Part shown: positions 10,801-21,465 of the stretch, piece by piece | Layout: each line of letters opens with the position of its first letter | How positions within the stretch are numbered: position 1 is the first letter of the stretch | From: Eragrostis nindensis | Taxonomy: Eukaryota > Streptophyta > Magnoliopsida > Poales > Poaceae | DNA length: 64,000 bases | Direction: 5' to 3' | NCBI GenBank assembly: GCA_012490785.1 | Contig: JAAXCT010000039.1 | Location: 930,001 to 994,000 of the forward strand | Notes under the pieces: generated by a model | Seen by the model: only the letters and a program-made list of their open reading frames with translations | Databases searched by the model: none | Told to the model about the DNA's origin: nothing | Program-made: the position numbers and the translations under genes

Positions 10801-10995
10801 CTTTTGCTGCACAAGTGGTAAGTAACTTTGATATTAATTATGGTCTTTCTAATTAGAATAGTTGATGAGAAAATACATTTTCTGGCTTCTTATTTTACAA
10901 TGATCGTGAATTTACAGGCTGGCCGCGGTTGCAGAGGTTTAGGGGCTCGGAGTGGCCTCCCCCATCGCTCAGACCCGCACTTGGCTGGCTATTGA
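7804..10995 (+). CDS. pfkB-family (ribokinase-like) carbohydrate kinase, 11 exons
   Basis: I reconstruct exons 7804-7947, 8129-8296, 8398-8472, 8605-8657, 8794-8944, 9059-9169, 9554-9680, 9809-9906, 10234-10372, 10765-10817 and 10918-10995. They join in frame to about 398 residues. The mature part opens with a Gly-rich strand (VVLGCGGISTDYLATV), followed by KVQGGGNVGNAL, TRTCIHTPGYPPMVPEEL and FVIVTLGEKG. The PfkB signature DTTGAGDAFVGAVLYG lies at about 342-357, and the Asp of GAGD is the catalytic base. The family phosphorylates sugars or nucleosides, but the substrate is not deducible here. The Ser/Ala-rich N-terminus of about 45 residues could be a plastid transit peptide. The end of exon 1 was chosen to keep frame with exon 2 (donor GTTGGT); a nearby GGTACC donor breaks the frame. 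The intron after exon 6 uses a GC donor (GCAAGT). All other introns are GT-AG. Confidence 0.88.
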
Positions 10996-11743
10996 TTCGA
11001 CCACCGTTTTCTTTCTTTCCTATCTGTGTTTTTGAATGCCGTCTGGAGATTAATACAGGAATGCTTATAATTCATAAAAAGGCTGTCTTTCATCTGTGAA
11101 ATTTATTGCATACATAAAAAATTCCTTGTGGACAAGGTTCATACTTGTGAGTACATTGTTCGGTTGGTGGCTTTTGCATCTATTACTTGTTATACATAGT
11201 TACGAGATTGTCCAATGCACACCATAGTTGGTCTCCAGATCGTCCAGAATGTCATCACGATAATTTGCCGGAGTCACCCATGTTCTATGCATTCCACTTG
11301 AACATCTTCTGTATTACTTAAACAGCCTAGTTCATATCATATACTGGACGTTTCATCATGAACTGTTCCAGTCAAGTTACACGCAGTTCAAAACTGCAAA
11401 TCATAAACTTTTAATATTAGTGAAAAGAAACATTAATCCATATTCTGACTTCAATCACTAGTCCATATCTGAATCAATGTTTATCATTTTTATTGGATGC
11501 GTTTGTATCTTGCAAATTGGAACATGTGACCATATGAAATTCAAGAAATGATCACAGGTGACAAAGAATCCAAGCTTTAACCAAGTACAATAGAGGATGG
11601 CGTCAAAAGTTCAGACCTAAGCATGCGTGCTTGCCGGCGTGGACGAGGAACGCTCGGGGTGATGCACTTGTCGGCGTGTGATGCAGGCGTTGGTGGAGGC
11701 AAAGACGGCGACGCGCTCTTGTACCGCCGCCGCAGACGGATGC
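10996..11743. other. 3' flank of the kinase gene, intergenic
   Basis: Probably 3' UTR followed by AT-rich intergenic sequence. A short GC-rich patch with GCG/GGCG words (about 11630-11740) immediately precedes the long inverted repeat. No gene recognised. Confidence 0.4.
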
Positions 11744-11987
11744 AATTGTTAGAAATATTGGTTGTATAAATAGTATATGAGCTCCAAGATAGTACTTCTG
11801 TCTGATACTTACTATGATTTGATTAGTCTATGCGTATGACCCATGTAGTTACACTGTTGTAAGACCACACATACATCACCGTTGGATGGATATAAAAAAT
11901 GTTTATGGCCGGCGAATTGGGTTGGCTGATGCATGAGGTTAGACTCGGTGGTTGAATGTATAGTGGGCTCTAGTATGATGAGCTAGC

Positions 11988-12029
<42 letters not shown>

Positions 12030-12320
12030 AAAAAAAGCACGGGGTAAAAGCTGAGGAGCAGAAGCAACATCAACATATTCGTTGGTAGATCTAAATCATG
12101 CCCCACCGAGTTTAACTTCATGCATCAGCCAACCCAATTCGCCCATAAACTTTTTTTTTGTATCCATCCAGCGGTGATGTATATATGTGTGGTCTTACAA
12201 CAGTGTAACTACATAAGATTGGTCATACGCATAGTCATAGACTAATCAAATCGTAGTATCACACAGCAGTACTATCTTGGAACTCATATACTATTTATAC
12301 GACCAATATTTCTAACAATT
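11744..12320. mobile_element. Foldback-type element with about 210-bp inverted arms
   Basis: The arms (11744 to about 11955 and about 12100-12320) are reverse complements over almost their whole length. They start AATTGTTAGAAATATTGG and end CCAATATTTCTAACAATT. Shared inner words include TGGTCTTACAACAGTGTAAC and AACCCAATTCGCC. The loop contains a run of 30 C followed by 17 A. There is no coding capacity. It may be a foldback or long-TIR MULE-like MITE. I see no convincing target duplication. Confidence 0.8.
11990..12036. repeat. C30-A17 homopolymer pair in the hairpin loop
   Basis: 30 consecutive C (11990-12019) followed directly by 17 A (12020-12036). Lengths of such runs are error-prone in assemblies. 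Confidence 0.9.
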
Positions 12321-12321
12321 A

Positions 12322-12531
12322 CCAACCTCCATTTCGTTTTACTTGTCACTTGCTGATCAATAGAATTCGTCGTCGATGCCTAAAACTTTCTGATCAATAG
12401 AATTATCACTAAACATATTTTGACAACATTGCGCACTTTGAAGTATTCATCAAAATTTTGTAGAAAAAAACGGTCAGTCAAAGTTGCTACTGTAACTAGC
12501 CAGTGACAAGTAAAACGAAATGGAGGTTGAT
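12322..12531. mobile_element. Stowaway-like MITE
   Basis: About 210 bp with TIRs CAACCTCCATTTCGTTTTAC and the matching inverse at 12507-12530, extending into CTTGTCACT/AGTGACAAG. TA dinucleotides lie on both sides (12320-12321 and 12532-12533), as expected for Tc1/mariner Stowaway elements. It abuts the foldback element with no gap. Confidence 0.75.
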
Positions 12532-12675
12532 AGTTCATTTTCATGGAATATTTCTTTTATAGAGAAACAGTTACAACCCTTATCTATGAGTATATTATTA
12601 GCCATAACAGCTTCACTTCAATAGTACTGGGTGTAACTTTTATTGCTGCACTACTGCTGCTGATTATTCATGCCC

Positions 12676-15600
12676 TTACATCGCAGTACCCTTGTTTACA
12701 TACTTCCTTGCCCAGAAATAATAGTTAGTCAATGCAACAAACTGAAAGGCGGCAAGTAGCAGGAAGAAGCGATCAAGATTTGTCCTGTTGAAATCTGATC
12801 CGTCCAGCCATCCTCTTCCACCACTGTTATATCGTGTAGCTATATTAACGAGCCGAATGAAAACGCATGCCAACCAAGTTGACAAACCAATAAGACCAGA
12901 TTGGACTGCTGCTGCGATAGGCTTCATTCCAGCAGGCGCCTCCCTCTTTATGAACTCAAACAGGCCGTTAAATGATGCTAATTCCATGATACTTAGAAGG
13001 AAGAACTGCATCACAAGCCAGAAGACAGACATTGGGACGTCAGCACCTGTTGGTCTCGGGTAGTAATTTTCTGCGATTTCCCTTCTCTTAGATTCCACCA
13101 TTGCTGCTACACATGCTGCTGCCACTCCGCACATAGAACCAGCACCGATACGCAGCAACGGACTGAAGCCGTGTTCGTGGCCGGTCATCCTTCTAAGAAT
13201 TGGTGTGATGACTCGGCTGTAAACTGGCTGCAGCAACATGTGAAATGCTGTGGGTATTGCAATGAGCGAGGCAGAGGATATCTGGACTGCACCGATGCTT
13301 CTGTTCATGGTTCTGCCGACTTGTATGGTCAAAGTCATAAGCAGAGTGAAAGGCAAGAAAAGGAGCAAGCAGCTAAGGAAGATTGGGAGCATTTGGAGGA
13401 CAGCTTTTGTTTCATCCACTTGAGTGGTGCTGCAGAATGACCACGGGCTTGTATCTCCAGCATATATGCAAGCTTTGTCCAAAAACCTAGCAACAGAGTA
13501 AATATTTTTGTCAATCTACAATCATGAATCTTTGGAAGATCGATGGCGTCTAAGCTTGTCCTGGATCTCATTCTGTCTACATAACTGTCATGAAACATAC
13601 CCTTTTCTCTGGACGTGTAAGTTCCCTTGTCGGTCAATACAAGCTGCTTCACCATTTTCCTCCAGGGCCACACTATCATGGATGACAAAGTGCCTCTTCT
13701 TGAATGCAGCAACAACCACCTGAACCGTGTGAATAAATTAGCCTCACAATTATTGGTCTCTTCTATTGTTTAATCTCAGAATCTATGATGCTCAACTGTT
13801 ATTATCTACCTTCTCGCAAAAAAAAAAGTTGTTATCAACAGAAACTACAAACTAATTACAGTACTAGATATCTGAGCTGATGCTGTGCAACACATGCTCT
13901 TTATTAACCTGATGCTGTGTAACACATGTTGAAAGTCAGATAATGATGATCCTTTACCTGTAGGATTCTAATGAGAGGACTACCGGTAGGCTCCTGGATG
14001 CAATACAATGGAAGCCCACTGGCTGCCACTAGCAGTCCTACTGAAACGACGAGAGCACAAACTAGAAAGCCAATGTTCCAACCAAGGTTATTCTGAATCC
14101 AAACTATGAAAACCAAGCCTAAGATCGCCCCCAGAGAGTTCGAAAGCTTGTGCAAAGCCAAGGATCTTCTCTTGAACAACGATCCATTTGGATCGTCATT
14201 GCTGAACTGACCGGCACAGAGTGATGTGATGCATGCTCGCATGCAGCCCTCGCCAAGAGCAAATATCAACAGGCTCAAATACAGCAGTGCTAAGCTCCAA
14301 CCTTTAACTGTTTTACAGCTATTTGGCTCTCTGTCTATGTAACAACTTGGGGGATGAAGCGAAGGCAGGTGGGCTTGCAGGGCGAGTAGACAGTAACCCT
14401 GCATCATTGAACAAACAGTGATAAGAAACTAGGTAATTCTTTGGTATCTCACTAGCTTGTTTAATATTTTGGAAGCATATCGTGATAAAATAAAGGGTCC
14501 ATTTCAATGAATAGATCAGTGGTTGAAGAGTAGAATAAGTACATGAACCACTCGCGACATGGTCTTCTCTTTGTTGCTAGACGAAGGTGTTAAATTATTA
14601 AAACCGCACGTATCATGATTGTATCACCAGAGAACTAGATACCTTTGAAATCCTTTTTTAAACGGAAAAAACTCTTTAAAATGCTTTTGCTGCCTCAGCA
14701 CAAAACAAAAATGTACATGCCGTTCATACATTCTGCAGGGAGCCAAGCAGCCAGCTCAAGAAATGAATTTACCAGTACGACCAAGGGACCAAACAGAAAT
14801 ATTGATGTGGCGCACTTGATGTATGTAGCAGAGACGAAGTCCATCAGGGCAGCGGAGACTGATACAGCGCCAACCAACAATGTGATCACCGTTGATGAAT
14901 CCACAATACCCAGATGAAGTGTGCGGTACAGATATGCTACCAAACTGAAGTTTGCGCTGTTTGGGCTGCTGCGCAGCACAACCAAAACTGGAAATGGGCA
15001 TAAAAATGTTAGACCCAAGAGTGTGCGTGTATCCAATTCATTTGTGTAATGGTCATGTGCAATCTGCAGAAGGGCAATAATATAGAAAAGATGCTGTTAT
15101 CAGAAATTTAATGTTCCTCAAACTGCTACGCAGGCTCAGGTGTGATCGCTGCAGGCAACCACTGAAATAGATAAGATGTGTTGGGAAATAATATGTTCCT
15201 CGATTTTTCTTCTCAGTTCACTACGCATGACCAGAATTCGGTTTAAGAACCAGTATTTGAATGGGGACAGGGCTGCATGCTAACCCGCACCATCCCTCCA
15301 CTTTGAAAAAGGAACTAAGTCCAGTTTCTTCAGCAGGCCACAAATATATATATTTAAGAATTTGGTTACTTAAAGTGAAATCAGTATCATTACATATATC
15401 ACCAAAAGCACATTAAATTTTACTTATACATTTATTTATTTGCATTAATATTTATAGAAAAGATGAATAGTTAAACTAATAGAAAAAGTCAATGTGTCAT
15501 ATATTTAAAAACAGATAGAGTAGTTTTCTCTGCTGCTCCAGCAAGCTGTGCGCTTAGCTAACAAGTTGCTTGTCTGTTCATTTCGTGGATGTTGTCATCT

Positions 15601-16590
15601 CTTCCAAGGTCTATGGATTAGTTATTTAATAGTAGTTGGAACGGAACCAAATAGTTCGTCAGGGGATATTGTTGTCTTTTCATCCGAAATTGAACAGAAG
15701 GTGTCTTGCTAAAATTATTTAGGACCGTGTTATTTGTTTATAGTAGTTGGAACAGAATCAAATAGCTAGCGCATCATGGGATATTGTTATTTTTTCATCC
15801 GAAATTGAACAAGATCAATATGGAAGCATGTGCACATATTTTAGAACCGGACACATATTTTAGAACCGGATGTACTGGGAATATAGTCTACTGAAACTTA
15901 CTGTACTCATTTTCTAATAGAAAGGTCAATGCTTAGCTAGCGATTTATTTTTTATTCGGTCTTATGACTGTAGTGCATGTCACATCTAGATTAATGTTTA
16001 ATGAACCATTGCCATCTAGATGTGTATACTTGTTGATAATTGAAATTTCTGAGATAGAACCTGACAACCAGTATCATTAATGAGATCAGGTGCATACAGC
16101 TAAACTGAAGCTTGTTACTGATAAACTTTTTCAAATTTTCCACGGATAAATGAGCAAATAATCTTGAGTCTACAATACCCAAAACTGTTTAGCTCTTTCC
16201 CAATCAATATTATGTTTTTATGAGACATACTTACCCAAGTTAAGAAATCTATTGGCATCAACAAGTTATCATGGGATTTTCTTAGGTGTAGAATTTAATC
16301 TATATTCATATAATGATAATCCTAATAATATAAAATCTTCTTGAAAAATTTTAATTTCTTGTTTCAAACAATACCCATGACTCCACCGCCATGAAGGACC
16401 AATTAAGTTTCTGCTGAAACTTTATACACTCCCAAACTTTGCTATAGTGGATGTAATGCACCGGGCAACCATAGTACTGCAGTAATAGAACCGTATGCTT
16501 ACCATAAAGAAAGAGTGTTGCCTTGACGCCTCCATGTTTCTTTCCATCCAGTTCATTTCCTCTCCAATCAGCATATGCTTCTACTGCCAT
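12676..16590 (-). CDS. NPF (NRT1/PTR family) proton-coupled transporter, 5 exons
   Basis: Minus-strand exons 16503-16590, 14773-14987, 13958-14398, 13601-13719 and 12676-13486 join in frame to about 557 residues with GT-AG introns. Exon 1 gives the typical opening ADWRGNELDGKKHGGVKA. Exons 2-3 give the first half of the membrane bundle (NFSLVAYLYRTLHLG, LLALQAHLPSLHPPSC). Exon 4 is the cytosolic linker (VVVAAFKKRHFVIHD). The last exon carries the C-terminal bundle (FLDKACIYAGD, NRTNLDRFF, YYFWARKYV). The family is a 12-TM, plasma-membrane or tonoplast importer/exporter of nitrate, peptides, hormones or glucosinolates, with substrate not predictable here. The canonical ExxER motif of TM1 is not seen; the equivalent segment reads LVVLRSSPNSANFS. 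Intron 1 is about 1.5 kb and repeat-bearing. The exon 4/5 joint yields KGFLDKA where RFLDKA is more usual. Confidence 0.85.
15630..15811. repeat. Direct repeat of about 70 bp with 111-bp period, inside NPF intron 1
   Basis: The blocks 15630-15697 and 15741-15811 share AGTAGTTGGAAC.GAA.CAAATAG, then GGATATTGTT, then TTTTTCATCCGAAATTGAAC, with substitutions. A 19-bp word ending TTTTAGAACCGGA is also repeated twice at about 15834-15870. This is local duplication in the intron. Confidence 0.75.
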
Positions 16591-17066
16591 GCCTAATTAT
16601 TATGTATGTTCCTCCGTGAGTGAGTCTATGAACATCTGCAAGCTACCTCTCATTCAGTGCTCTTGTGCTTCTTGATAGTAAGTTTATATAGACGCACGGA
16701 ATTGTTTCATATGATGGCATATGCTTCTGTAAGGTAGCAATCAGGGTTGTGAATTTTTTATCTAGGAAATTAACTAATGCCTTAATGCAGTCATGTGTGT
16801 GCTCTCGTCCGATAACACTCCGACGATATTGTTTATTCTCACGAGTCATAAGCTTAGTCGAGTCTAGCGAGCAATCACTTTCTCTGAAATTTTGGTTGGT
16901 TGTCATCTAGTTCGATTCCACTTATCACGTAAGCCCAACCTCTTATTCGATTCGCGGCCAGTAGTTGGTTGTGGTTGTTGTAATTAATTAAAGCTTTTGT
17001 TCTTTTTCTATTCCATTAGAACCAATATAAGCTGCCAACATCAGATAGCGGTGTCATGTAGCAGGA
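16591..17066. other. 5' flank of the NPF gene
   Basis: Presumed promoter and 5' UTR of the minus-strand transporter (16591 upward), then AT-rich sequence. No gene recognised. Confidence 0.4.
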
Positions 17067-17239
17067 ATGGGTCGCGCTGTGGCGCTCTCGCAACTCACAG
17101 AGGTCACGTAGCTGTCGTGCTGGAAGACATTGAAGCCATGGCACCAAATTATACATCCTTCGCGGTCGTCCATGTTAGGAGATCAGCAAATGTAGCAGCT
17201 CATCCATGTGCTAGAAATGCCTGCAGTACTATTATCTAG
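17067..17239 (+). pseudogene. LINE RNase H-like (RVT_3) fragment
   Basis: The forward translation includes VLEDIEAMAPNYTSFAVVHV followed by RRSANVAAHPCARNA, the conserved end of the RNase H-like domain of plant LINE ORF2. The upstream RT is absent and the frame ends shortly after. Confidence 0.65.
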
Positions 17240-17307
17240 TCCGGGCCATGTTTGGGTTGTTCAACCCCCTAGCTTCTTGCAGCAATGCCTCCAATCATCA
17301 GATTATC

Positions 17308-17735
17308 AGTTTGACCCCCTGAACAAAATATTGGTTTAATTTACTCTCCTAAATAATTCAGGTTGGTGCAATGTAACCTCTATTGTGATTTGTCTTTTTT
17401 TTTTTTTCTCGACGTACAAGTCGAATTTGAAGTTCAATATTTAAATGATGATAATTACACAATAATTTATTATAAAATAAGTATAGCATATTGTTATGAT
17501 ATCATTTGTAAGTATTTATCATTATTTTCTATTAGACCATGTTGATTGTATCAAAAAATACGTTATAATTATTTTAACATAGGCTGCAGTGTCAATTATC
17601 ATCATGTAAAATTGGAGCTTCAAATTCAAATCGAGGAAAAAATTTGGAAAACTTCAATAGGGGTATTGCACTGAGTTGAATTTCTGGGGGGGGAGTAAAA
17701 TGAGTCATGATTTTGTTTAGAGGGTAAACGGACAA
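17308..17735. mobile_element. MITE with imperfect inverted arms of about 75 bp
   Basis: The left arm begins AGTTTGACCCCCTGAAC and continues to GCAATGTAACCTCTATTG. The right arm is its imperfect inverse (CAATAGGGGTATTGCAC ... GTTTAGAGGGTAAACGG). A second inner pair (GTACAAGTCGAATTTGAAGTTC / GAGCTTCAAATTCAAATCGAGG) extends the fold. The interior is AT-rich and non-coding. The family is not identified. Confidence 0.65.
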
Positions 17736-17880
17736 AGTGAATTTTTCAGAGAAGTAAAATGGACTATTTCTTTAAGAAAAATGGGTTGCCACCTTTGGCT
17801 ATTTGGTGCATTGTGAGTAACCAGGTCAATGCTCAATTGGAAAACATCAAGATCGGAACACATGCAGCAAGCTTGGGAAT

Positions 17881-18651
17881 AAGGATGGCAACGGGCATGG
17901 AATATCCGCGTGCCCGCGGGCAAAAAACCCGATGGGCACGGATTCGGGTCCAGTTTTGTGCCCGCGGGCACGGATGCGGGCATGCATTTAGATCCAACGG
18001 GCAGGAGTAAACGGGCAAAGGAAATCTCTATCCGTGCCCGCATGCCCGCGTGCCCGCATGCTATCTCTGACGTGTGGCCCCAGAAGAGACATCTAGCTTT
18101 GCTCAGAGGTGTCCGCTCAAGTCAAAGAGAGCCACCGCCGAATAAAATAAGGAAAGAAATAAATCAGCCGTCCCGATGCTGCTCGCAGACCAATGCAGCA
18201 ATGCTTTTCCCAGCGCCGCCCTTATCTTCTCCTCCGGTCCCGATTCTTCTTCTGGCGTCGCTCTCCTTTTCCTCTTCTCGCTGCGCGGCTCGCCAGTCCT
18301 TCATCCTCCCGCGCCGTGCCGCCCCGTCCAGCTCCTCTTCTCCAATCTCGGCGATTCATCCTGCGCCACTGCGCCTCCTCTCTCCCTTCCCCCTCCTCTT
18401 CTCATGCGACGGCGCTGCTCCAGGCTAGCCCCGCCTCGCGCGACCACGCTGCCTGGCTGCCCCGCCTAGCATCACCCGGCGCGACGGGCAGACGGGCATG
18501 CCCGCGGGCACGTATTGCCCGCGGGCAACGGGCACGGGCAGCATTTTCCGCCCGTTGCGGATAGTGGGCACGGCGCGGGCATGAAATTGGACTCGCGGGC
18601 ACGGGCATGCGCAGCCGCTATCCGCGGGCATTCTGCCCGTTGCCTTCTTTA
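17881..18651. mobile_element. Mutator-like element (possible Pack-MULE) with 9-bp target duplication
   Basis: The element is bounded by identical 9-mers CTTGGGAAT at 17872-17880 and 18652-18660. Its ends are inverse to each other (AAGGATGGCAACGGGCA and TGCCCGTTGCCTTCTTTA) and continue into long GC-rich inverted regions full of GTGCCCGCGGGCA words. A 9-bp duplication is characteristic of Mutator-like elements. Between the arms (about 18080-18470) lies unrelated sequence that changes from AG-rich to a C/T-rich, GC-rich block. It has several overlapping open frames of 97-172 residues rich in Ser/Pro/Ala, of the kind seen in the 5' ends of grass genes. No transposase is present. I do not recognise the captured gene, and hAT (8-bp duplication) is the alternative family. 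Confidence 0.75.
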
Positions 18652-18660
18652 CTTGGGAAT

Positions 18661-19804
18661 GACTGGCAAAACTCTACATTAGCTCTGCTCAATATAGCAG
18701 AGAGCAATATATAATTGGGAGCTCGGGACTGCACACCTGAGTTGTATGTTGATGGGATCGATATTGTAAATTTTATCAATAAATTTTCTATGGTTGCCAT
18801 CGTTTGACTTGTATATGTACTTCAGAATGTTGATGGCTCACCTAAGATTAGCTGAGCAATAGTCTAGTTAAGAAATTTAGACAAAATGAATCGTACCTTT
18901 TTTGAGATTAAACTGAACCGTGCCTTAAATTTGATTTCTAGGTATACAGATAAAAGTTTTGATAGTTTGTTTAGCACAAGAGGATGGGCAAGTGATAATC
19001 AATGGAGTATTTAGTTAGTTTGTAACTTTACCTGCTTATTCTCTCAAAGATATTGTGCAAGCGACAATTGGAATTGTTTAGGTACAACAGGGTGTATAGA
19101 GTCAAAATTAAAGAAAAAAATGCGAGACAAAATTTGAAGCCAGTATATGAAGTTCAAAGAGTGTAGCTGTATAGTATCGTTAATTCAGTTCCAAAATAGC
19201 TTAATCATGCTTTCAATAAATACAAGTGCTTAGTCATGTGTGTTGGCTTTGGTGCACCCACGTTCACAATATTGATGATGATGAGATGATGCAGATGTTG
19301 TAGAAGGCATCTTTTCCAAAGTGCTCATTATCCTCAACTTCTTTCCTAAACACAAATGTATTTTGAACATGAGACAGTGACATGTTCTCAATCGTTTTAA
19401 TTATTGCATAGACATAGGAACTAGCTCACCTTATATATAATTTTAATAGTCGTATCCAAAGGTTCCATGCTCTCATCGGAGGTTATGTGGCCAAGGGAAC
19501 ATAGGAGAGCAGTGGCGGAAGTTGATGACGGTAGACTCAAAGGGCCAACGGGTAGTGGGGGCGATCGGAGATGCAGGAGGAGGGTGGGGCAAGCACATCG
19601 AGCCTAGCGCAAAAGCTATTTCACTAATGCGCATATGTTTTCTTGCCTAGTATCGGTAAAGACTTTGTCGTTAAAGATGAGAATGATGTATATGGAGGGG
19701 TAATGTAGTTGCATGGAAGACAAAAGCGGTGGTGGGGCAGCAGGGGGTGCGGGTGAAGAGGTGCGCGAAGGGAATAACTATAGTGTTATGGCCCAGTTAC
19801 AGTT
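18661..19804. other. Intergenic, no gene recognised
   Basis: AT-rich sequence with scattered short frames that have no domain. A GC-richer patch lies at about 19500-19610. Nothing supportable as a gene. Confidence 0.4.
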
Positions 19805-19807
19805 TTA

Positions 19808-20426
19808 GGGTGCGTTTGGTACAGCTCCAGATTCACCCAGAATCAGAAACGTTTCAGATTCTACCCAGAAACATTTCAGAACCTGAAACAGAATCACTTC
19901 AGAAAACGTTTGGATGGTTTTCTGGTTTCAGATTCAAGAAATAGAGAAGAAGAATAAATTGACTCACTTACCCTTGGTAGGACAATGTTCAAAACCAATA
20001 TATGTACGCAAGCAGATGTCCCTATTGGATTACACATCATTTGCAATCAAGTACCAGTTCTAACAGTGGAGGAAAATAAGAAAAGGAACATAGGAAACCT
20101 TGCTTCGGTGGTGGCGACCTGCAGCAGCGTCAAAGCCTATCGGGAACAACCAGTCCGGTGGTGATTTCTTTCGTGAATTACAGAAGCAGGAGGCGGTGGC
20201 AATTCCAGTAATTACGTGGGAAAGTTGAAGGGCAGGTTCATAACGTGGGGGATGAGAATCAGAGTGGAACGGTTGAAACACCAGTTTTGGTGATTCGGAC
20301 GCGCAGTGCAAATCATCGGAACGTTTCGCAGTGATTCGCTGCCGAAACGTTCCACGGTTTTCCCCTTTGGCAGCGTTCCAACTGATTCAGCATAGAATCT
20401 GAAACGTTCCAGCTGCCAAACGACCC
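19808..20426. mobile_element. Long Tourist-like MITE (619 bp) with TTA target duplication
   Basis: Ends GGGTGCGTTTGGTACAGCTC and the inverse GAGC-like ...CAGCTGCCAAACGACCC, with the words CAGATTC and GAAACGTT repeated subterminally on both sides. TTA flanks both ends (19805-19807 and 20427-20429), fitting PIF/Harbinger. The subterminal GAAACGTTCC/CAGATTC motif is iterated about ten times. No transposase. Confidence 0.75.
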
Positions 20427-20429
20427 TTA

Positions 20430-21465
20430 ATGTGCTACCAACTTTACAATGCACCATTAACTATAGTTTACTGTCTACAAACATTTCATAATGAATATGG
20501 ATGGATAGCTCGCATCATCATCTACCATCATGCAATAACTGAGATGTAATAAAAACTTATGCAAGCTGCAACAATAAAGAAGAATCAACAAATGAATAAT
20601 AGTGGGTTACGGATCAAACTTGCAAAATATTATCCATGTGTTAGTTTCTCTTTTTTATTTATCTTGTATAAGTTTGTGTTACACCTAAATTTTCTCATTA
20701 TGGTAGATGTGATGTGATAATCCATCTCTTTTTTTTAGCATAATGTGATAATCTATCTAATCATTTTTTTAACCTTTTACCAGCAGTTAGAGGTGAAAAA
20801 AAAAAGAGAACGATAACACACTGCAAAGGCACTCGGCCCAGTAGCGGCCTAAGCTAGCTAATCTGCGGGTGTACAGACAAGGCCCATACCCCGTTCTGGT
20901 CTTTATTAATGTAATTTTGTTTTCCTCAAAAAAAAATTAACGTAATTTTGTATACATTCAACATTACAAAATATTTAATTTAATTCTTTAATTCTACTTC
21001 AACAATTTGACGTAATACTCAATATTCTTATATTCCCCTCGTTTAAACATCCTCATATACTAATTCAACTTATGGTTCAAATTTTCAACACTTTAATAAA
21101 CCAATTCTAATATTTTCTTTTCAAGTGTTGCAACATTTTATGAGAAATGGTTGAAACAGTATGTTGCATTAATTCTAAAAAAACATGTTGGTTTAAACGA
21201 ATTTAAAGTGGGACAAACAATTTAAGAGAAAAACACGTTTAAAGTTCCAATCTGATCCACCTGGGTGACTGTCGATCGGTCTTCGGACCCACCTGTCAGT
21301 CGGCAGCAAAAGGCAAATTAAACACATCACACCTCTTCCGTGTTAGATCTCGCTTCTACCCTTATTAATTTCGTGTACCAAACCCCATCCGTACGCGCGT
21401 CCGCACTAGCCTCGCCGGAGAAAAAACGCCGCCGCCGCGGCCGCTATCAACGGGAATTCACCGCC
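20430..21465 (+). other. Intergenic and presumed promoter/5' UTR of the EAR-motif gene
   Basis: AT-rich until about 21240, then GC-rich approaching the ATG at 21466. No other gene seen. No convincing TATA box assigned. Confidence 0.4.
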
